Shown here in pieces: positions 52,492 to 64,000 of a stretch of DNA of 64,000 bases. The first letter of the stretch is position 1; every line of letters begins with the position of its first letter. This DNA is from Scleromitrula shiraiana. Its lineage: Eukaryota; Ascomycota; Leotiomycetes; Helotiales; Sclerotiniaceae. The notes under the pieces were generated by a model. That model was not told the DNA's origin. It made no database searches and saw only the letters and a list, made by a program, of their open reading frames with translations. The stretch is from contig JABELC010000002.1 in assembly GCA_028455995.1 (NCBI GenBank), positions 4,030,001-4,094,000 of the forward strand, read 5' to 3'. A program made the translations under genes and the position numbers.

Positions 52492-53480
52492 AGTCTGTTG
52501 TATCAAATTGAATCTATGTATGTATCGTGTTTATTGTATATATCTATCCGCTCGTAATCTATATATCGATCGAATCCTCTAAATCGCGATAAACAACTAT
52601 ATTAAACAAATGTATCGAGTATATCTATCAACCTTTCTTTCTCTTCCTATACAACAAAATAACAAATCTCTATATCTGAATCGAATTGAACAAATGAACA
52701 ATCAATTGAGTGCGAACGTGTCAGAAAGGAGTTCAATTGAAGATGGGGTGAGGTGTAGAAGAGGAGGTAGAGAAGAGAAGAGAAGAGAGGAGAATAGAAG
52801 AGGAGATAAGAAGCTCCGGTGCCTGGATAAATGATGATGTTATCGCCAAGCAAAATCGTATTATGTAATACATCGGAACTGGTGACACTCGGGACAGAAA
52901 CCTAATATCCAAGGGGTTTGTAGGGTTGAGTTAAGCATTTTCTTCATCTCTTGGGGGTGAGCTTGGCATTCCTGGGCATCAATGATATTATCGGTATTGG
53001 GGTTTCACTACATATGTATGATTTTTTGTTCATTTATATTCTGGTATATAGATGGATGGATGGATGGATGGATGGATGGTGTTGGATTTTATTTACATCT
53101 TCCCAAGACTTTGATGTTGATCCATTCCATTGTTGCATTTTACTGGACTGGTAATCAAATGTTACAAGACGAAGATCTTTGCAAAGACAAATATCAATCA
53201 CAATATCACAGTACAACAATCGAGTGTAAAAGGTACAAAAGTAGAATGTGGTCAAAATATTTTATTCATTTAGATCAAGAACCACACGGTATCATCATCG
53301 TCGTCGTTATAAAAACTCATGCTGGTTCGTCCCTTGGTTTCATAAAAAGAAACGAATACAAGCATAAGCTACAAACAAAACAAAATTAAATCGAATAACG
53401 GATATGGAATCACATCAGCTCAGATGATGATATCCAATCCCGTATTCAATTGATATTGGTTGAACCACCTAGCCAATAAT
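52492..53480. other. Intergenic region between the M18 gene and the CipC-like gene
   Basis: No gene is supported. Holds a GAGAA-type purine run (52770-52800) and (GATG)n at 53051-53078. Probably contains the 3' untranslated region of the CipC-like gene and the upstream region of the M18 gene. Confidence 0.5.
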
Positions 53481-54121
53481 TTACCATTGGTTATCGTACT
53501 TGTTGAAGTGCTCTGGTGCGTCATAGTTTTGTCTGCAGTGGAGAAAGAAATATGTTAGAAAATATTCCTGATATGAACAATTACTTGGAAGGATAAAGAA
53601 GAAACTTACGGGTCATATTGATCTTGTCCACCGTAGTGCTCCTCATAGAGTTGACGAGATTGCTCCTTAGCTTTTTCTCTAACACGGTGTTCACGGATCC
53701 AGTCCTCTCCCTTGGACTCAGCTAACTTGTCGGCCTCAACGGAAGCGAGACCGGCAAGGAGTTCCTTGGCGAATTCGTGGGAGACTGGCTTTCCTATTGA
53801 GAGAAGAGAATGTTAGACCGTATATATTACAAGATTGGAAGTTGTAAGATGAAGATAGGAGAGAATTCACGAACCCTCTTTGCGTTGTCTGTCTTCGAAG
53901 AGCTTCATGGCACTGAATCCAGCGGCACCAGCAATGGCTTCATGTTCCCAAGAGGCGGTATCTTGCTCACGAGAGTTGTCATAGTGTTCTTGGGCTTCAC
54001 CTAATTATTATGTTAGTATATGAAGTCTGCGAAGAATAAGATCGAATGGGAGAAGTCCGAGCCCAGCGGAGAAGGGAAAGATAGATATCGAAAGCAGTAA
54101 GCACATACCGAATCCGAACAT
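53481..54121 (-). CDS. cipC: CipC-like stress/antibiotic-response protein
   Basis: A small soluble protein of the family named after the concanamycin-induced CipC of Aspergillus; biochemical role unknown, often abundant under stress or during infection. Four exons on the minus strand: 54121-54109 (only 13 nt, MFGFG), 54000-53875, 53793-53610 and 53532-53481; introns of 108, 81 and 77 nt, all with GT-AG ends and in phase. The 124-residue product has the family hallmarks FGEAQEHYD at the N-terminus, TASWEHEAIAGAAGFSAMK (residues about 21-39), HEFAKELLAGLA, AEADKLAES-like acidic helix, and DWIREHRVREKAKEQSRQLYEEHYG, ending DNQW. The short exons escape simple open-frame scans. Copy B of the TA-flanked TIR element ends 148 bp upstream of the ATG, within the likely promoter. 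Confidence 0.9.
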
Positions 54122-54269
54122 TTTGAATGATTTATTGGATAAAAAAAAGGGTGAAAGAGGATAAAAGTTGTAATTGAAATTTGATAGATTGAACGTAGAT
54201 GTAGTATGATGAGGAAGAAGAAGAAGAAGAAGAAGAAGAGAGGAAGGGAAGTTAAGAGGGGTATATATA

Positions 54270-54896
54270 CAGTGACCCACAACTCATATTTAAGCGAATA
54301 GTGCGAACTCATATCTCGAGGTGCTTAATGCGAAAGTTTAACCTATATTCAAACAGTTGAATCTAACATATCAATTTTAATAAAATAATATATTTATATA
54401 TTATATTTATAAAATAAAAAATTGATTTGAAGATTAAAAAATCTTTTTAATTATTAATTAATTTTTATATTTTTTTAATTTTAATTTTATTAAATATATT
54501 TAATATTATTTTAAAATAAAAATAATAAAAATATTTTTAAAATTTAAATATATAAAAAATCAAATAAAATATAATTAATAATATTTAAACTTTTATTTAT
54601 AAATAATATAAAATATATTAAATAATTTTTTATTTAAAAATTTATATTTTAATATATTTAATAAAATTAAGATTTATATAATTATATAAAAATAATATAT
54701 AAAATATTGAGTTTTATTATAATATTATTATTATAAAATTTATATTATATTATAAATCGAATTATAAACTCTTTATTTTATTAGAATTAGAAAATTATAA
54801 TTATTAATTGATTTTTAATTAAATTTAAAAAAATGATATCACAATAATTAATTGGGGTGATTTTGAGCTCGCTTAAATATAAGTTGCCTAGTACTG
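54270..54896. mobile_element. TA-flanked TIR element, copy B (627 bp)
   Basis: Same family as copy A at 27749-34208 but inverted. Ends are CAGTGACCCACAACTCATAT and, from the other side, CAGTACTAGGCAACTTATAT, with TA directly outside both (54268-54269 and 54897-54898). No transposase frame; extremely AT-rich interior. This copy shows the uninterrupted size of the family member and so dates the retrotransposon in copy A as a later insertion. Its near end is 148 bp upstream of the CipC-like start codon. Confidence 0.85.
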
Positions 54897-54898
54897 TA

Positions 54899-57534
<2,636 letters not shown>

Positions 57535-58820
57535 AATTTCGTCGATTTATAAATCGATTATTTTATTAATAGATCTTTTTTTACGAGTAAAATATCTTAT
57601 TGATTAATTAACTAGTTCATCAATAAAAAGAATTCTAATTAAATAAATAAATATTATTTATATAAACAATTTATATTAATAAAGACTAATTAATTATTAA
57701 TTAATTATTAAAAAACTTTGTATAAGTTTTTTATAATAAAAAGATATAATTATAATTATTAATAAATTTATTAATTATATATTAATAATATATTAATTAT
57801 AATTATATATAAAAGATAAGGAAAAATATATTAATAAATAAAATTTAATTAAATAATTTTAATAATATAATTTTTATAATTATATAACTTTATTTTAAAG
57901 TTTTATATAAATTTAAAATATATAAAAATTATTAATTATTTATAATATTTAATATAAAAATTATATAAAATAATATAAAATAATATAAAATAAATTATAA
58001 TAAAATTTTTAAAATTTCTTTTTTTAATTTCGAGATTATTATCTATATAGTTAACACGTGACCTTACATCACGTGCTCGTTAAGGATATATATATTCTTA
58101 ATAATATATAATATTCTTCTTGATCGATTTAAATAAGTCAATATAATATAAAGAATATATTTATATTATATTATTTATCTTTTTTAAAATTATAAATTAT
58201 ATATAATAATTAATTTAATAAAATTAAGTATTTTTATTAATTATTAATAAAAAACTCTTTTGAATTTTTAATAATAAAGAAATTTATAAATTATCTAGTT
58301 TATAATAAAGAAAAAATTAAGATTTATAATATTTAAATATATATTATAAAAAAAATAATTTTCTATTAATAAAAAAAATATTAATCAATTAAATAAAAAT
58401 CATTTATATAGATCATTTATATTAATGATTATTAATTACTTATCAATCATTTATTGAAAAACATTTTATAATAAAAGTATATAATTATAATTATTAATAA
58501 ATTTATTAATTATATATTAATAGTATATTGATTGTAATTATATATAAAAAATAAATAGAATTTAATTAAATAATTTTAATGATATAATTTTTATTATTAT
58601 ATAACTTTATTTTAAAGTTTTATATAAGTTTAAAATATATCAAAATTATTGATTATTTATAATATTTAATATAAAGATTATATAAAGTAATAAAAAATTA
58701 TATAAAATAATTTTATTATATAATTTTTTAAAAAAAATCTTTTTTTAATTTAGATATTATATAATATTATTAATTATAAGAAAAATCATTATTTATCAAT
58801 AAAATCGATTAATTTAGCTA
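57535..58820. repeat. AT-rich island with diverged direct repeats
   Basis: Almost pure A/T with no open frame, flanked by ordinary DNA. A segment at about 57610-57980 recurs in the same orientation at about 58345-58715 (offset about 735 bp; for example the shared ATAATTATAATTATTAAT at 57746 and 58481). Two CACGTG hexamers lie between the copies at 58055 and 58070. A decayed transposon or an RIP-mutated duplication is likely; no protein homology remains. Confidence 0.65.
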
Positions 58821-59975
58821 AAGTTTACGCGTATACGTAAAACGCGTATACGTGAACGGTATATTGATGGTATTGATATTGAGAGTATTGAGGGTATTGA
58901 GAGTATTGAGGGTAAGGGTATTAAGGGTATTAAGGGTATTGATAAGATTGATAAGCTTAATGATTAGTAATAATATGGTATTATATAGAGTAAATTCTGT
59001 TCGTTAATTGACATCAAATTATCGGCATGCCCTTATCAATTGACTGCCAATTGACTACCAATTGACTGCTAATCGGTCGCAAGATCCATTTATTAACATG
59101 GATTAGCATCGATATACGCAAAGATATACGCAAAGAGCATCCTTATCAACTTTACAAAATTTTTGACCATATAGACCATACAGACCACCTTTGACTATTA
59201 ATTGACCGAAATCTTTTTTGCTGATGTAAATAATCTGTCTATGCGAATAATAATTCTTATTTATTTGACCAGAATTTTTTTTGCTGATGTAGTAGTCGAT
59301 TGACAGTGAATTAGCACTTATTAACTAACGTAAGTGATCTGTGCGAATAATCCTTGTTTACTTAACCAGAATTTCTTTTATTGATGTATAATCAAAAACG
59401 CTCAAATTGTTTGATCAACTTTCAAGTTCGATAGAAAATTAAATATTATTTTCAATCCATTACTTTTTAGGGAGTGGGGGTGGGGTTAAGAGAAGGGTCT
59501 ATAGCTAAGGATGAGATAATATGATATCATCATGATGTAATATCAACTTCTTTTCAATTTTAAGTAAACTTTTTACGCGCTCTAGATCTTATGGACCAGT
59601 AAGGATTTATTGATTAAGAATCTATCTGATCTAATCCACCAACAACCAACTTGAAATAAGTCGACCATGTTAACTAATAGATATGTACAATCAGATATCG
59701 AGTTGATGAAACGTGCTATACAGGCCAAGGGCCAAGTTTTACATGATGAAAAGGAATGATGAAAGATACTATTGTTGGTGTTGCTCATCATATATAAATA
59801 GATGTTGAATATGGCCTATGAATCTACAATTATATCCTCACTCATATAAACAATCCATTCAAGAAATCTATCAACTACTTAACAACAACTATTATTGTAT
59901 TCTGTCTAAAATTTTTAGCTGATCCCCATATCATATCACCTCTATACTACGAGCAAAATTCCTTCAACGCCGATA
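58821..59975. other. Intergenic region upstream of the zinc-finger gene
   Basis: Holds a duplicated 12-mer ACGCGTATACGT at 58827-58838 and 58842-58853, then (GGTATTGA)-type repeats to 58950. Three diverged copies of a unit containing TTGACC-AGAATTTTTTTTGCTGATGTA lie between about 59205 and 59390. A CATATAAA box at 59843-59850 is a plausible TATA element for the zinc-finger gene, 126 bp from its ATG. Confidence 0.5.
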
Positions 59976-61731
59976 ATGAGTAAGATGTATATGCCTTATC
60001 TTCTTCGATTACTAACACGAATACATAGAATACAAAAACTGTCCAATACCCGGATGTCAAAAGGCCTCCGTTGACACCAATCATTTTTGCGAACATATAA
60101 AAAGATCCCACCGGGGTTGGGCACGTAAACTCGGTACTGATATATGGGAATATGTAGGCATACAAGTTCCAGAAACAAAAAGTAATATATGCATCTAATT
60201 TGTATTTTTCTATTATTAACACGGATATATAGGTTGCCTAATAGGAATATGTAACTTTAAAGGAGATCCTAAACTAATTGGCCAACATATACGGCAAAAT
60301 CATTACACTTACAGGTTTTGTGCTGAACTCATGACTTGGATAGATACAGGCACGCGTCAAATACAATCGAAGGACCAAGGTAATATATACATCTAATTTA
60401 TATGTTTCTATTACTAACACTCATATATAGTTTGCATAATAGAAGGTTGTAAAAACCCCATATACAAGCGTGGCACCAATCATATGAGATCAGCTCATAA
60501 AGAGTATAAATTAGATGGATGGGGTCCTACCACTCGATGGTTCAAGCCAGATACTACAGATGGACAAGGTGAATCTTCCTCCAGTGGACAAGGTGAATCT
60601 TCCTCTAGTGGACAAGGTGAATCTTCTTTCAATGGACAAGATAAATCTTCTTTCAATGGACAAGGTAAATCTTCTTTCAATGGACAAGGTAAATCGTCCT
60701 TCAATGGACAAGATAAATCTTTCTTTAATGAACAAGATAAATCTTCCTCTAGTGGACAAGATAAATCTTTCTTTAATGAACAAGGTAGATCTTCCTCCAG
60801 TGGACAAAATAAATCTTCCTCCAGTGGACAAGGTAGATCTTCCTCCAGTGGACAAAATAAATCTCCCTCCAGTGGACAAGGTAGATCTTCCTCCAGTGGG
60901 CAAGGTAGATCTTCCTCCAGTGGACAAAATAAATCTTCCTCCAGTGGACAAGGTAGATCTTCCTCCAGTAGTCACAATTATGGTTTACGTTCCTATGGTT
61001 CAAGTTCTCATGGTTCAAGTTCTCATGATTCACATTCCCATGGTTCACATTTTTATAGTTCAGGTTCTCATGGCTCAAATCCCCATAGCTTAGGTCTCCA
61101 TGGTTCAGGTTCTTATGGTTCAGGTTCTTATGGTTCAGGCTCTCATGGCTCAAATTCCCATAGCTTAGGTCTCCATGGTTCAGGTTCTTATGGCTCAGGC
61201 TCTCATGGCTCACATCCCCATAGCTTAGGTCTCCATGGTTCAGGTTCTTATGGTTCAGGCTCTCATGGCTCAAATTCCCATAGCTTAGGTCTCCATGGTT
61301 CAGGTTCTTATGGCTCAGGCTCTCATGGCTCAAATCCCCATAGCTTAGGTCTCCATGGTTCAGGTTCTTATGGCTCAGGCTCTCATGGCTCACATCCCCA
61401 TAGCTTAGGTCTCCATGGTTCAGGTTCTTATGGTTCAGGCTCTCATGGCTCAAATCCCCATAGCTTAGGTCTCCATGGTTCAGGTTCTTATGGTTCAGGG
61501 TCTCATGGCTCAGATCCCCATAGTTCAGATCCCCATGGTTCAGGTTCTCATTATTCAGATTTGATGTTGGGGTCGACCTTTTTCGGATGTTGTTTGCATC
61601 CTGACCATCATCAGGGTAATAATGTGTTCGTGCATTTCTCTACGCAAGAAGATTTTGATAGGCATAAAAAAACCCTAGCATATCATGAAGAGTCTATGTT
61701 TGAGCACAATAAGGACTTAAGCGATTTTTAG
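59976..61731 (+). CDS. Three-finger C2H2-like protein with Ser/Gly/His repeat tail
   Basis: Unrecognised family. Four exons: 59976-59979 (ATG plus one base), 60029-60181, 60233-60379 and 60431-61731, giving 534 residues. Each of exons 2-4 begins with a finger of the form C-x4-C-x(10-12)-H-x4-H: C6/C11/H24/H29, C54/C59/H71/H76 and C103/C108/H119/H124. The three introns (49, 51, 51 nt) are close copies of each other, sharing GTAATATATxCATCTAATTT and TATTACTAACAC...ATATAG, and all are phase 1. After the third finger comes a tail of about seventeen 8-residue units (GQGKSSSS type, 24 bp) and then 20-residue units (HGSGSYGSGSHGSNPHSLGL, 60 bp; about seven copies, 61081-61545). The end, FFGCCLHPDHHQ...FDRHKKTLAYHEE, could be a degenerate fourth finger. 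Nucleic-acid binding is inferred from the fingers only. It sits between two AT-decayed elements. Confidence 0.75.
60560..60970 (+). repeat. 24-bp coding minisatellite
   Basis: About seventeen tandem units of the CAAGGTGAATCTTCCTCCAG type inside exon 4 of the zinc-finger gene; the period is a multiple of three, so other frames and the opposite strand are open too. Confidence 0.9.
61081..61545 (+). repeat. 60-bp coding minisatellite
   Basis: About seven tandem 60-bp units inside exon 4, each encoding a 20-residue Ser/Gly/His-rich block. Units are nearly identical, differing mainly at codons for Asn/His/Asp, which indicates recent expansion or homogenisation. Confidence 0.9.
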
Positions 61732-61811
61732 GCTCTTGGCTCCATTCTGATCATTAAGTTGATGGTAAGGTGGGGCAGGATTTCCATTCGGAAAGATCAT
61801 ATCGCATCTAT

Positions 61812-62398
61812 CCCTACGGTATCACTTATTCAGAGAATCAACCTAAATAGAATTCAATGATTTCCTTAAATAAACTTTAGGAAATCAGTCATCTTAATGC
61901 TTGGATATATTAAAAGTTCAAATATCGATATATTAACTTGTAACTTATATAAATTTTTTATTGATAATTATTATAACATAATTTTAAAATTTTATATAAT
62001 TTATATTATATAATTCATATTATAATATAATCTATATAAATAAATTTATTATTAATCTACTCAAAATTTTCAATTCAAATTAAATTTAAAGAATAAAAAA
62101 ATAAAAAAGATTTTATATAAAAATTATAGAATTTAAAGATATATTTATATTATTTTTTAATATTATTAATATATATTAATAGTAGTTTTAAATTTCAATT
62201 AAATATATTAATAAAAAAAATATAAAGTTAATCTTGATATATTAATTAAATTAAAAAATAATAAAGTATAATATCTAAATCATTTAAAATTACTTCTCAA
62301 AACTTAATTTATAATATAATTAAAATTTAAATTATAATGCAAAAATTTCCTTCTCTAAATAGTATTCAAGATATCCCTAAATAAGTGATACCGTAGGG
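61812..62398. mobile_element. TIR element with CCCTACGGTATCACTTATT ends, AT-decayed
   Basis: The ends are inverted copies: CCCTACGGTATCACTTATT at 61812-61830 and its reverse complement ending at 62398. A direct TAT flanks both sides (61809-61811 and 62399-62401). The 587-bp interior is nearly pure A/T with no frame. It begins only 80 bp after the stop codon of the zinc-finger gene. Superfamily is unassigned. Confidence 0.7.
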
Positions 62399-62595
62399 TA
62401 TGATTAATTATGAAGATGTTCTTGCTGAATGAAGTACGTACATCAGTCAGTAGATTGTTCAAACAAAGAAAGAAAGATTATAAAAAGATGACATTGTGTA
62501 GAGGATGGAAGGTATAGAAACTTGATAGAATTTGGAGTTTGGAGTTTTTTGTATTTTTTAAAGTAGCTTCTAGGTTTATTATTACTTATCATAGT

Positions 62596-62880
62596 CATGC
62601 CTCTTCTTTTTAGTATAAAAAAGAGGTTTAATGCGAGTCTATTCATTTTTCGTTTTTAATGCCTCTTCTTTTTAGTATAAAAAAGAGATTTAATACGAGT
62701 CTACTTATTTTTCGTTTTTAATATAATATAAAGATGATTTTACTAGCATCTTAAAAGAATCTTGGCACATTTTTAAAACAATTAATTAATTAAAATCCTC
62801 AAATACTAGATTTTTATTAGCTAAAAATAAAGAAAAGGAAAGGCGGCATGTCAAGTGACCTAACCCGATATTGAAATGAA
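62596..62880 (-). repeat. Second copy of the hairpin-bearing LTR-like repeat
   Basis: Contains two tandem 62-bp units, each with a hairpin (62600-62626 and 62662-62688), and the GGCGGCATGTCAAGTGACCTAACC string near 62842-62866 that matches the element near 34.65-34.68 kb. This copy is partial. Confidence 0.6.
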
Positions 62881-62939
62881 ATTTGGAATTTGAGTGAGAA
62901 TTATTGAATTATTGAATGATTGGATGAATTGAGTATATT

Positions 62940-63171
62940 ATATAGTAGCATGATGTATTATATGTATTATATATATTATATGTATTATATGTATTATATG
63001 TATTATATGTATTATATGTATTATATGTTATGTATTATATGTATTATATGTATTATATGTATTATATGTATTATATGTATTATATGTATTATATGTATTA
63101 TATGTATTATATGTATTATATGTATTATATGTATTATATGTATTATATGTATTATATGTATTATATGTATT
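62940..63171. repeat. (TATTATATG)n minisatellite
   Basis: About 25 copies of a 9-bp unit in a nearly perfect array. The open frame over it is an artefact of the period. Confidence 0.95.
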
Positions 63172-63199
63172 AGAATTTTCTTAACTTAAAAGTTGATGT

Positions 63200-64000
63200 T
63201 AGTGTGATGTATACTCGGTTAAATTAAAATTGAAGCACGCGCAAATTACCGAAAAACCCTTAAAATCGAAGATTTTATATAAATCACCTCTTACAACAAC
63301 ATAAATAAATCGATCAATTATTTATAAAATTATTTACAATTTTGAATAGAAATTATTTTTATATTGAAATTTTCGCTATTAATATATAAAGATTAAATAA
63401 TGATTTTAAAATTTATAATATTTAATTAAATATAAAATAAAAATCATATAAAAATACGATATTTTTAACTTAATTTAAATCGAGTAAATTATTATATTAA
63501 AAAATAATCAAAATATATATAAATATAAAAAAAACAAACTTCTATTTAATATAAATATTATATATATTAAAAATACATAAAAAATATAATATAATAAAAT
63601 TAAAAAGAGTATATATAATATTTACAAGCACTAAGCACCACCATAACTTCGATTTTTAAAAATCATTAAAATCACTTCAAATTTTTATATATGATAATTT
63701 ATATCCTCATAATTACTATATTAAAATATTATTTAATATAATTTTAATTTAAATAAATTATTAAGATTTTTAAAAATTTTAACAAATTAAAAATACCTTT
63801 AAAACTTCGACTTTTCAAGACTATTATATTATATTTTAATATATAATATTTATATTAAATAAAAGTTTTTCTTTTATATATTCATATATATCTTCATTAT
63901 TTCCTAATATAATAATTTGCTTGATTTAAATCAACTTAAAATTATAGTATTTTTATATGATTTTTACTTTATATTTAAATAAATATTATAAATTTTAAAA
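63200..64000. repeat. AT-rich island running off the window edge
   Basis: Near-pure A/T with scattered GC-richer scraps (ACGCGCAAATTACCG near 63237, CACTAAGCACCACC near 63628). No frame and no terminal repeats are visible inside the window; it probably continues beyond it. Confidence 0.6.

Noticed and set aside
60511..61453. Long open frames on the minus strand and in another plus frame across the zinc-finger gene's repeats
   Set aside because: The 24- and 60-bp periods are multiples of three and lack stops in several frames; only the plus frame joined to the finger exons has motif and splice support.
62940..63171. CRISPR-like regular spacing of short repeats
   Set aside because: Pure 9-bp head-to-tail minisatellite without spacers, in a eukaryotic genome.

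Overview
The window looks like nuclear DNA of a filamentous ascomycete. The evidence is small GT-AG introns of about 47-130 nt with CTAAC/CTRAC branch sites, typical fungal gene families (KDM5/Lid2-type demethylase, Slx1, Trm61, CipC, a C2H2 plus fungal transcription factor), and blocks of extreme AT richness holding transposon relics with C-to-T decay of the kind left by repeat-induced point mutation (RIP). A Leotiomycete such as a Sclerotiniaceae member is my best guess; that is inference.

Layout. 0.5-24.5 kb is a conserved, gene-rich arm: a KDM5 histone demethylase (minus), the structure-specific endonuclease subunit SLX1 (plus), a divergent pair made of the tRNA m1A58 methyltransferase catalytic subunit TRM61 (minus) and cysteinyl-tRNA synthetase (plus), and a C2H2/fungal-trans transcription factor (plus). 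27.7-34.2 kb is an AT-rich island: a TA-flanked terminal-inverted-repeat element holding a decayed, minus-strand Ty1/copia element with its own ~172-bp LTRs. 34.2-49 kb is accessory: an LTR-like repeat, an F-box/ankyrin gene with two in-frame stops, an alpha/beta-hydrolase that has lost its catalytic residues, a TTAA-flanked MITE-like element, two degenerate unknown genes and one intact coiled-coil gene. 50-54 kb returns to conserved genes: an M18 aspartyl aminopeptidase with a long N-terminal extension and a four-exon CipC-like gene. 54.3-64 kb is repeat-rich: a second copy of the TA-flanked element just upstream of cipC, simple repeats, two AT islands, and between them a four-exon gene with three C2H2-like fingers.

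The most unusual object is that last gene (59,976-61,731). Three zinc-finger exons are separated by near-identical 49-51 nt introns, all in phase 1, so whole intron+finger units appear to have been duplicated; a long Ser/Gly/His-rich tail of 24-bp and 60-bp repeats follows. Other points of interest are the catalytically dead thioesterase-like protein, the cluster of C-to-T-type nonsense codons at 36-43 kb, and four separate TIR or LTR element types recognised by their ends. Exon boundaries were worked out by hand from reading frame, splice consensus and family conservation; no database search was run.
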